Positions 55,585-64,000 of a stretch of DNA of 64,000 nt are shown here, one piece after another. How positions within the stretch are numbered: the first letter of the stretch is position 1; each line of letters opens with the position of its first letter. The stretch lies in NCBI RefSeq assembly GCF_905147365.1, contig NC_056420.1:14617501-14681500 (forward strand), in the 5' to 3' direction. The notes beneath the pieces are model-generated. The model saw only the letters and a program-made list of their open reading frames with translations. It was not told where the DNA came from and did no database searches. The translations under genes were made by a program, and so were the position numbers. This DNA is from Aricia agestis (Eukaryota > Arthropoda > Insecta > Lepidoptera > Lycaenidae).

Positions 55585-55920
55585 ACTAGCTGTTACCCGC
55601 GACTTCGTCCGCGTCAGCAAAATGTAAAATACATAAGTAAAAAATAAAAAAGTAAAAAAATATCCTCCTCCTTTTTGGAAGTCGGTTAAAAAGTAGCCTA
55701 AGTTTCTCCTTATTACATCAGCTATCTGCCAATAAAAGTCCCGTCAAAATCGGTCCAGCCATTTCGGAGATTAGCCGGAACAAACAGACAGACATACAGA
55801 CAGACAAAAATTCTAAAAATTGTTATTTTGGTGTAAGTACCGTCTAAATATTCATATGCATGTAGTAAAAAACGGTTATTTTAATATTACAAACAGACAC
55901 TCCAATTTTATTTATATGTA
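55585..55920 (-). repeat. CTAGT-ending repeat, left arm of an inverted pair
   Basis: On the + strand it starts ACTAGCTGTTACCCGCGACT and contains AGTCGGTTAAAAAGTAGCC, TCCAGCCATTTCGGAGATTA and a GACAGACATACAGACAGAC run. It is the reverse complement of 57282-57625 over about 335 bp with high identity. Confidence 0.8.
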
Positions 55921-56366
55921 TAGATGTATAGATTAAGGCAAAATAATATACTTCAATTTTAATCATAACTCTTGTTAAACTGATTCTAAAATAATTAATA
56001 ATAAAAGTACTTAATGCTTATGTCCTCAACATAGAAGTCTAGTTAGAGCGGCCCCAAAACTAAACTACATTTGCAATTAAGTGTTGTTTCGGACTGTAGA
56101 CAAACAAGTTTAATTACACACAAACTGTGACCGTCCCCGGTACGGCTCATGTGAATGTGACAATTACTGAGTACTACAGTAAATCGAGTTTACCGAGACC
56201 ATGATCAACGAGTCGCTTAATGAGAGTGGTATATTGACGAAGTTCCTGCTCGAATACATGAAAATTGTGACCGACAAATAGTGTCACAACTCACAATCGC
56301 GCTTTCGAAGTTTTTTAAGCGCGACGGTATATATGACAGATATATAGACGGTATATATACCGTACA

Positions 56367-56733
56367 CAATCGGCCGTGGTCTAGTGGTATAGAGCGCGGC
56401 TCTTAACTCGGAGGTCGTGGGTTCGATTCCAGCGTTGGAAACATGCTATTTCCAAGTTTGGTTAGGACAATGCAGGCTGATCACCTGATTGTCTGACAAG
56501 TAAGATGATCCATGCGTCGGATGGGCATGTAAAAAAGTCTGTCCTGCGCCTGATCTCTCGCCGGTCGTGTCGGTCTTCCGTCCCACTGGGTTATGAGAGT
56601 AAAGGAATAGAGAGTGCTCTTGTGTGCTGCGCACACACTTGGGCACTATAAAATTGCTCCTGCGTAGCTGGCCTGGTTTCAATGAAACCGACCACCGTCT
56701 ACGAAACCGTTGTGGGAGCCATTATTATTATTA
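56367..56733 (+). mobile_element. tRNA-derived SINE with 12-bp duplication
   Basis: The head has an A box (TGGTCTAGTGG, 56377-56387) and B box (GGTTCGATTCC, 56420-56430), with CTCTTAA in the anticodon-loop position, like tRNA-Lys(CTT). The body contains TTGGTTAGGACAATGCAGG, GTAAGATGATCCATGCGTCG and TTATGAGAGTAAAGGAATAG, familiar from lepidopteran SINEs. It ends in (ATT)n. ATATACCGTACA flanks it at 56355-56366 and 56734-56745. The long non-tRNA body rules out a genuine tRNA gene. Confidence 0.9.
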
Positions 56734-57281
56734 ATATACCGTACATATACCGTACATGTACGGCTAAAATCAGTCTAGTGGGCTTCGGCCTGAACGTGGC
56801 TCCTTATCGTCATCATCAAAAAACTTAATGCCTAATTGCCTTCGCCTAGCACTTACTTGAGTGTGATATTTTTGGAAACAAACCTTTGTGCTTGTAAATG
56901 CTGCGAAAACAGACATTAGAAAACGCTTAACAAATTTATAATACTATAGAAACAAAAACCCTATTAAAGTAGATTTAACAAAGTTTATATTGTCGGTAAA
57001 AGCAGAATATCAATTGCTTCACTCAAAAAATACTAAAAAAACATACTTGGTAAATAATGGGTCTCATAATTTCCTATAGTACCTACGTACACAACTTTAC
57101 CCCTTGTTTTACATCGACGTCCTATTACGGATCGTTTTCCAAATTGTTGTGAAGTCATTATGAAGTCGAAATTGCGAGACTCTCGTTAGCTCCATTATGT
57201 GAATGTGTGCAATCCTTATTATATGTATATTGTATTGTTTGACTGGTGCTCATGACATATTATGTGATGTTATAATTAATC

Positions 57282-57625
57282 TATATATATAAATAAAATT
57301 GGAGTGTCTGTTTGTAATATTGAAATAACCGCTTTTTACTACATGCATATGAATATTTAGACGGTACATACACCAAAATAACAATTTTTAGAATTTTTGT
57401 CTGTCTGTATGTCTGTCTGTTTGTTCCGGCTAATCTCCGAAATGGTTGGACCGATTTTGACTGGACTTTTATTGGCAGATAACTGATGTGATAAGGAGTA
57501 ACTTAGGCTACTTTTTAACCGACTTTCAAAAAGGAGTATGATATTTTTTACTTTTTTATATTTTACCTATGTATTTTACTTATCACATTTTTTTCACGCG
57601 GACGAAGTCGCGGGTAACAGCTAGT
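57282..57625 (+). repeat. CTAGT-ending repeat, right arm of an inverted pair
   Basis: Begins CTATATATATAAATAAAATT, contains TTTTTGTCTGTCTGTATGTC and ends GAAGTCGCGGGTAACAGCTA GT. It pairs with 55585-55920 across a spacer of about 1.36 kb that holds the SINE. Confidence 0.8.
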
Positions 57626-57726
57626 TTTTAATAAAATTGAAAAGTAAAACTGTGTAGTTTGGTATGAAAGAGTTATCATTCGCGTTACGCAATGAAAGTA
57701 ACAACTAACAATAGAATTTACAAAGG

Positions 57727-57748
57727 TCATGTCATGTCATGTCATGTC
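57727..57748 (+). repeat. (TCATG)n microsatellite
   Basis: Four tandem pentanucleotide copies. Confidence 0.8.
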
Positions 57749-58832
57749 CAAAACTACTTTAATAATTTCTACTTAGTTTGGGCATTTCTTCTAGAAACTT
57801 GGAAGTTAATATCCACCCGAGCTTAAATATCACGTATTGCGTAAATAATAGGTAATATTGATCGTCTAAAGTTGACAACATCGCACGCCTTCAATCTAAT
57901 TGTCAAATAAACTGTTCAATAAAATTAAACCGTGATATTGCACAATACAATTGATCGTCTAGGGGCCGGCTAAGACATGACACTTCGATAACAATTTATC
58001 AACATCTCGGCACTCGGAAACGATCGCTAGCAACTGATAAATGCGAAGACATCTGCGGCGGCGGGAACTAATATCTGTGAAATGGCCAACGCGGCAACTG
58101 TAATGGGCAATGGCGTCCGACAATTTGATATTACTTTACTATTGAAGTTTCATTGAGATAAACTATTGTCATTACTTTGGCTTGTAATCGTCTTCGTTAT
58201 CTTCTTCGTAATTAATAATGTTTTCTAATTTTACTACTTGGAAAATTTACGCTTATAATTCGAAATCAAAAATCATGGGATTTGACATTAGGCATCATCG
58301 CTAAGTTACATGTTAATTATTATGCTATCCTATTAATTTTCAGCGGAATAACTAAAACATTTTGACTAGGAACCCAGAACATGCTCTCTGTTGTCAGTAG
58401 ATAAAATAAATATAAATTAACGCCTTTAGGCTGGCAAACGCAAAATTTAACTGATATTTTGTAGTAGTAAATACTGACCTGATTTTACCACTTACTGACT
58501 GACTGACTGGGCGTTTAAGTGCTGCCCTGAGTCTGACTATTAACTCACGCCTGACCAGCGCCCTAACGAGGCTGTTTTACAACCATTACATAAATATTAA
58601 AATATACTGGAAACCCAGTTCCAAATGCCCATTGGCTCGTAAAATTCTGATTTATATAAAAAATGCGCTGCATATTTTATTGCCTGTATAATATTTTCCT
58701 CCTTATTTATAAAAGCATCTACGCTTTAATATAATCATATTATTATTATGATTATACACACATTATATACTGATACCATTTTTTAAGCCACTTTCCTATA
58801 TATAAAACATATTATATTGGACGTGGAAAAAC

Positions 58833-59048
58833 TAGGCTATCCACAACATATCTGAGAGATAGAGTATGGAGTATCTGTCAGATATGTTGTGGATAGCCTA
58901 TCCGGAACTTATCAGGAAGTGGCAAAACAGGCCCTAAGTACCTGTTTCACCGAGTGGTAAATAAGTGCTGATAAGTGTTGGATAGGCTATCCACAACTCA
59001 TCTGACAGATAGACTATAGAGTATCAGCTATCAGATAAGTTGTGCCTA
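58833..59048. repeat. Two adjacent foldback MITE pieces of one family
   Basis: GGCTATCCACAAC, then ATATCTGA-type sequence, recurs three times: forward at about 58835 and 58984, and inverted at about 58880-58905. The first piece alone is a hairpin of about 25-bp arms. CTGTTTTGCCACTTCC (complement strand) and CTGTTTCACCGAGTGG lie back to back at 58917-58960, so two elements of one family meet tip to tip there. Confidence 0.65.
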
Positions 59049-59204
59049 GGACCTAGGTTACAAAATATACTAATACACACTGACTTAACACCAACTGACA
59101 CCAATGAGTTATCACAATCATGCAACTAACCTTGCTGTCCGAGTCATCAAAATATGTCAATCAAGTAGCCAGTATCTCTCTCACACTTGTTCCTTTCTCC
59201 CCAG

Positions 59205-59363
59205 CGTACCTGGAACCGTACATAGTGCCGGCGTCGCTGGAGCAGCTGCTGGTGGCGAGCGACGTGGTGGGCAATATCCGGTTCTCCCACCCCACGCTGT
59301 ACGTGTTCCCCGGCGGACAGGGCGACGCCGCGCTATTCGGCATCAACGGATTTAACATGCTCG
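59205..59363 (+). CDS. futsch: futsch/MAP1 internal exon 4 of 4 in this window
   Basis: The 159-bp exon has acceptor CTTTCTCCCCAG and donor GTAAGT. Two bases complete a Ser codon and it ends one base into the next codon. It encodes (S)YLEPYIVPASLEQLLVASD, VVGNIRFSHPTLYVFPGGQG and DAALFGINGFNML. The FPGGQGDAALFGINGFNML phrase is the strongest match to the MAP1 family (vertebrate form FPGGRGDSALF-x-NGFNML). In MAP1 proteins this begins the metallo-beta-lactamase-like N-terminal fold. The next exon, expected to start with V/I-x-GG, was not found before 64000. Confidence 0.95.
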
Positions 59364-60601
59364 GTAAGTTGTTTACACCCTGTTACCCTAATATAAATGT
59401 ATTTTAATTCCAATAATGAAACACAGAAAATATATAAAGTGTATGGAAGCAGGTGCCAAGTTAATTTTCCATATTATGTTCATTCTGCAATAGTATTCCC
59501 GTTAGCTAATAGTAAAAGCTAGAATAATCGATTACAAAAATACGTAGTTCAACTTAAATTAAAAATTTAAGGCGAGGCCAGTTCGCGGATTCTGGGAAAA
59601 GACTGATTTAGAATTAAAAATATTATGTAGAATTCTCTTACACTAAAATTGGTGTAGACTCAAAAAGGAACAAAGTAACAAAATAATCGAACAGAAATGA
59701 CATGGTAATTCTGTAAAAAAATCTTGAATATCACCATAAAAATACACTTCAAATTCGAACATCTCGTAATTTTCAATGACAATGACATGATTTTTTTACA
59801 AAAAGGATAGCTTTTTTATAGTTATAACAAAAAACCGATTATTTTATTTTAAATAAATGATTCGGTCATTAAAAAATAAAATAAAATGTATAATTTTCTC
59901 CTATTTCGCCCTATTAAAGACGCGGCGAGCGTCGTAACCGCCACTGCACAAGGCGCGCTGATATGAATGTTATTTTAATGTCCTTTACGTCGACATTCGT
60001 ACTGACAGACATCGACCTGCTAATTTTAGGGACTACCTGGCCTTAATTCAAAACTCCTCGTTCAAAGGAAATCAGCTTTCCTTGAGACAGGTCGAGGAGG
60101 CAGATGACAAGTTTTTTGTGTTATTTTTATAAGCCATTCTATAATGTAACATGTATTTAATATTATGAAGGGGAAGGGGAATAGGCACTCGTGATTTGTC
60201 CTTCAGAACCGCCAAGCTAGATAAATTAATATAGGACACAGGACATTGGCAAAAACACTGTAAGTTAATTTTCAACGTAGCAGATTTAATTGTTTACATA
60301 AAAAGGCCGAAACCCGCTTCATTCAATTTATTATAAGTACTTAATTCTATAATGCTAGGATTATAAAATACAATAACCAGTAGATTAATAAACTTAACAA
60401 ACAAATCATAATTATTGAAGTTCGCAGTAAATATTCAAGAAAAAACTTCAAGTTAATCCGTAGAGCACTCGTCTGGAGGGATATGTATGGCAATTGGCAG
60501 TCCGCCAACACTCACCCCAGTCTCCAGACGATTGAAATGCTGCCCCGGCAACAGTCTAGAGCCAATCGATTCATGAAGTAGGCTTTGTTTGATATAGCAT
60601 T
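59364..60601. other. Downstream futsch intron: nothing recognised
   Basis: AT-rich; no coding block or repeat family recognised. Confidence 0.4.
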
Positions 60602-61376
60602 TTAGTCTAAGCGATAAGTTGAGAATGGCGAAATATAGAGATAAGAGTCATAAAAATACTTGCGATAGCTCATTATATCCTAAGATCCGACCGTAAAATT
60701 CTGCAGGAATCGTTTTTTTTGATCAAATATATTTTAAAATAATCTTTAGAATGTATAGAATGGATCAATGTTGGGTTGCCTTGTTAAAAGTAGCCGCAAG
60801 TACCTCTAATTAAGTTGAATGTTCATGAGATAAATGCATAAATTTGCATGTATCTTTTTTTTTTTTAATTGCAATAGTTATAAGCAAAGTAGGTTGCAAA
60901 AAAAAAGGTATTAGGTTTTTTGTTAAAAACTCCGAAACTATTAACATTCAAGAAATTAAAAAAAAAAGATTCTTAAAGAAGAGGAAATTTCCATGAAAAA
61001 ATCCAACTCCCGGAATTCTATCTCTATTATTTATAATTTTAATTTAACGCTGAAAGTAAGCCTCCGCGCGGCATTTTTTCAAAACCGAGCACGTCACACT
61101 GATTATTTTTTTAAAGGTATTAAATATGAATTTAAAATTTTCAAAAACTTATGGTGTATTCCGAACACTTCAAAGAATTTGCTTCCGTTGGGAATTTAAC
61201 TTAAAGTTAATTTTTAAAGCAACCTAATTTGCTTATAACTTTTGCAATTTTTTGTGTGCTAATACACGCTTCCAATACATTTTTCTAGACGTCTTCCCGA
61301 ATCTAATGAGCTATCGCACGTATTTTAATGACCCTTATCTCTATATTTCGCCATTCTCAACTTATCGCTTAGACTA
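60602..61376. mobile_element. Large foldback element with long inverted ends
   Basis: The outer 90-100 bp at each end are strongly inverted (AGTCTAAGCGATAAGTTGAG, AATGGCGAAATATAGAGATA, TGCGATAGCTCATT). Weaker inner pairing (GTTATAAGCAAAGTAGGTTG and the complement near 61215-61245) suggests arms of 250-300 bp around an A-rich centre. No transposase and no clear duplication (T/A-rich flanks). Total about 775 bp. Confidence 0.75.
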
Positions 61377-62216
61377 TTTCATATGAAAGATGCTGACGCC
61401 TAAGTATAAAACAGCTGATTTTTATTTTATGTTGGAAAGTTGCTGCCATGTAGAAAGTTGCTTTGTTGTAGTGTCTCGAAGACAAAATAAATGTTGACCT
61501 TGTAATATTATAATAATTTATACTACTAGTTACTTTTTTGATTTATTTTATTGGGTAGAAGAAAAGTGAAGCTAAAATGAAACCCAATGAAATAAGCTTA
61601 ATATTCAAATCATCTTAATAAATATTTTTTACAAAACAACTACCAATTTCGTGGCGGGTTATCTATTCCCTAAACCAGATTAAAAATATGGCAACAATAG
61701 AAGTTATTAACGCCATCTGTTGTTGGTGCGGTGTAATTAACGTCCAAACGTAACAACGGGCAATTTGTCTGGCGGCGGACAATACCGGGCAAAACGACGA
61801 CGCCGCGAGCGGAGCTGGCTCCGAGCCAACTGTAGGGGTGTGCTTGAGACTTTATTATAAGCTTTTTTTTCACTTTTATGTGACGTATCGTTTTTTTTTA
61901 CATGATTTTGCTGTTGCTAACGTCTTGAACCACCAGAGAAATCGATGTTGTGGAGGTTACTTAAAGGGCCCATTCATGGCAGGTAGGATAGTGAATGGGC
62001 CACTTAACCCTTAATTCGACCCTAAATAGCGGGCTATACGTTTACTTTAAAAAATTCTAGCTCGTAAATTATTCTATATTTTAATAAGGTTTCTGTATTG
62101 CACTATTAAAAATCTATTCTAATTTTTATAAAAAATAAAATTTTATACGTTTTTATAGAAAAGTAATATAAAAAATCGAAAAGTGTGAACTAAAGTCGAT
62201 GGTTTGCAGGATACGT
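61377..62216. other. No gene seen
   Basis: A GC-richer patch at about 61700-61840 contains CGCCATCTGTTGTTGG and GGCGGCGGACAATACCGGGC. It looks like a decayed repeat but was not assigned. AAAGGGCCCATTCA and its near complement (TGAATGGGCCACTT) form a small hairpin at about 61963-62008. Confidence 0.4.
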
Positions 62217-62616
62217 TTTTAGGGTTCCGTAGCCAAATGGCATATGGATAGGTCTTAAAATCATATTGAGGTTTGTCATGTCATTTTTTTCTAACTTGAA
62301 TAGTTTGCGAGAGAGACTCTTCCAAAGTGCTAAAATGTGTGTCCCCCCCCTCTAACTTCTAAAGTAGGGGCACGATAAGTCTAAAAATAATATATGATGT
62401 ACATTACTATAAAAACTACCAACGAAAATTGGTTTGAACGAAATCTAGCAAGTAGTTTTTTTATACGTCATAAATGGTAAACCTTAAATTAATTTTCATT
62501 AAATCAACTGAAATATAAAAATAAATCAAAATCCTTTTAATTTCATTAAAATAAACCTTATTACTGCTGCGGAACCCTTCATGGGCGAGTCCAACTCGCA
62601 CTTGGCCGGTTTTTTA
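62217..62616 (-). repeat. GGGTTCCG-family repeat, minus strand
   Basis: On the + strand it starts TTTTTAGGGTTCCGTAGCC and ends CGGAACCCTTCATGGGCGAG, CAACTCGCACTTGGCCGGTT. This mirrors the ends of 21344-21759. The interior differs, so it is a related rather than identical subfamily. Confidence 0.65.
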
Positions 62617-62759
62617 AATAATGTTATTTAAGATATTTATAATGGTCTAAGTTACACTTTAGCAATAGTTATTAATTGTCAACTATCTGAATCATGCGAC
62701 TGAATAATAATTTGGACAAATCTGCTTTCATAACTCATATCTATAATTATGCCTAATGT

Positions 62760-62792
62760 ATAATCGGCTAAACTATACGTTTAGCCGATTAT
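62760..62792. repeat. Perfect 14-bp hairpin, 5-base loop
   Basis: ATAATCGGCTAAAC pairs with GTTTAGCCGATTAT across TATAC. Confidence 0.8.
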
Positions 62793-64000
62793 AAATACAT
62801 TACCGCTTTCCCTGAAATCACACTACGTAATTCTATGTATAGCGGGTTTCACCTCGTCGAATTAAAGGTGAAGTTGGGACTATCATCCTGGAAATTTTGT
62901 CAACTGCTGCAGCTGGAGCTGTTGGACTTATTAGACTTATACTTCGTCCATGGTCTTCATTATACCTAATATTTCGACATTTGGTCTCAGATTTGATAAT
63001 ATCTATGGGAAAATTGTTCGGTCCCTTCAGTCTTAGCTTACTTTTGTACTGGTTTATGAAAAATATTTTGGTTATTCTAGGAATTTTACATTTCTACCCA
63101 TTCTAAGCTCTTGTAAGAGCTTAGAATGGGTAGAAATGTAAAATTTTCTTTTCCTCATTGAGTGAGATGTAGCTTACTGAAAAAAAGTTTTTCTGATATT
63201 CCTAATTTTGTAAAAATGGTAAATTGCTAGTTTGAGGCATTTCTTTTTAGTTCTCATTGATTTTTTTACAAACAAATACGTGAAAGGCCTTTTAAAGTCC
63301 CAGAAGTATAGCTGGACACGATAATTGACCTTTATTTACAAATAAAATTTAATTAATTGACCTTTACTGTCTAGATGAAAACCCTCACCAACCACCTTGA
63401 CTAAAGCACTTTTAGTAGGCACTTAGATGGCTACTAAATGGGTTTTTGATATAATATTACTTTTTCTAATCTTTATCCTCCGTTTCGTTAGGTATATGAC
63501 TCTATTATAGATCATGAAACATTGTGTTAGAGCTTTCAAAGTTTCTGTCATTACTGCACTTTTACCAACCAGCCATAAGCAAGTAATATAGCTGTATTTT
63601 ATTGAAATTTATTTTTTTTTACAGTTCAGGACCTTAAAGGCGTCTTCTAAATGCTTTCTGAAATCAGCCAGTTGATAAATACTTTTACTCGAAGCTTTAG
63701 AAGCTTTCATCCGTGAATGCTCTTAGTAGTCAAATTTTGATTCATTTTAAAATCCATAAAGGAAACCTCCAATTTGTAGAAAATTACGTTTGAAATTAAG
63801 TCTATAATGTAGCTACTACTCTCTGTGGACATTTAACACCCTAAAAAAGGTCACTTATAATTATCTTTTGCAGATACTTATAACTACCCCTATGTTTCAT
63901 CCCCAATAAATGTCACTGCTTAGCCAAATCAATATAACAAGCTAAAGAAACAGCTATTATTTGTCCTAACTTAGCCTTAAAACCAATTAATTCTTTTAAA
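62793..64000. other. Window end: no supported gene
   Basis: A 69-codon frame at 62897-63106 has a small hydrophobic character but runs into the hairpin at 63082 and matches nothing I know, so it is not called. No MAP1 exon continues here. The rest is AT-rich. Confidence 0.4.
63082..63145. repeat. Perfect 31-bp hairpin, 2-base gap
   Basis: Arms 63082-63112 (start AATTTTACATTTCTACCC, end AAGCTCTT) and 63115-63145 pair without a mismatch around GT. This is the longest perfect inverted repeat found in the window. Confidence 0.9.

Noticed and set aside
56377..56432. Possible tRNA-Lys gene (A and B boxes, CTT anticodon position)
   Set aside because: The head is followed by a 300-bp body, an (ATT)n tail and a 12-bp duplication, so it is a SINE.
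3128..57625. Calling all CTAGT-ending repeats Helitrons
   Set aside because: The 3' CTAG-T fits, but neither a 5' TC end nor a consistent terminal hairpin could be shown, so they are listed only as repeats.
62897..63106. 69-codon hydrophobic frame
   Set aside because: It ends inside a hairpin and matches nothing recognised; not supported as a gene.

Overview
This 64 kb window looks like nuclear DNA of a moth or butterfly (Lepidoptera). Intergenic and intronic DNA is AT-rich and packed with decayed transposable elements. Several repeat types seen here are ones I recognise from lepidopteran genomes: tRNA-derived SINEs, repeats ending in CTAGT, short MITEs with TTA or TA duplications, and Jockey/CR1- and R1-group LINEs. 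No prokaryotic gene organisation, CRISPR array or intact tRNA/rRNA gene was seen.

The only host gene I can support is on the + strand: four consecutive internal coding exons (41011-41109, 48075-48247, 53909-54131, 59205-59363) of the MAP1-family microtubule-associated protein called futsch in Drosophila. Splice sites and phases are compatible across all three introns (1/1, 0/0, 1/1). The joined product follows the MAP1 N-terminal region up to the phrase FPGGQGDAALFGINGFNML. The start of the gene lies upstream of the window or in an exon I could not find, and the rest lies beyond position 64000. The introns are 5-7 kb and are mostly repeats.

Layout. 1-7081: AT-rich DNA with a MITE containing a 64-bp LINE tail, a Harbinger-type MITE and CTAGT-ending repeats. 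7082-11735: a CR1/Jockey-group LINE on the - strand with an intact endonuclease/reverse-transcriptase ORF and a truncated ORF1. 11736-24145: hairpins, two hAT-type elements with perfect 8-bp duplications (one holding a SINE, one holding a transposase relic) and MITEs. 24610-29140: nested elements, including a solo LTR inside a MITE and a 5'-truncated LINE inside a SINE. 30740-36740: hairpin, a third hAT element, a Harbinger-type MITE, a TTAA-flanked element and a LINE C-terminal relic. 36857-39635: a LINE-like retroposon with a 13-bp duplication that carries a complete 754-codon gag-like ORF1 but no reverse transcriptase. 40633-64000: the futsch exons with repeats in the introns, some very close to splice sites.

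The retroelements probably interact. The ORF1-only element would need a reverse transcriptase from elsewhere, and a SINE-like family shares its 3' end with a LINE relic at 36.4-36.7 kb. The most unusual observations are the ORF1-only LINE, the three duplication-defined hAT insertions, the TTAA-flanked inverted pair, the retroelement tails 22-27 bp from two futsch splice sites, and the number of perfect short-loop inverted repeats.
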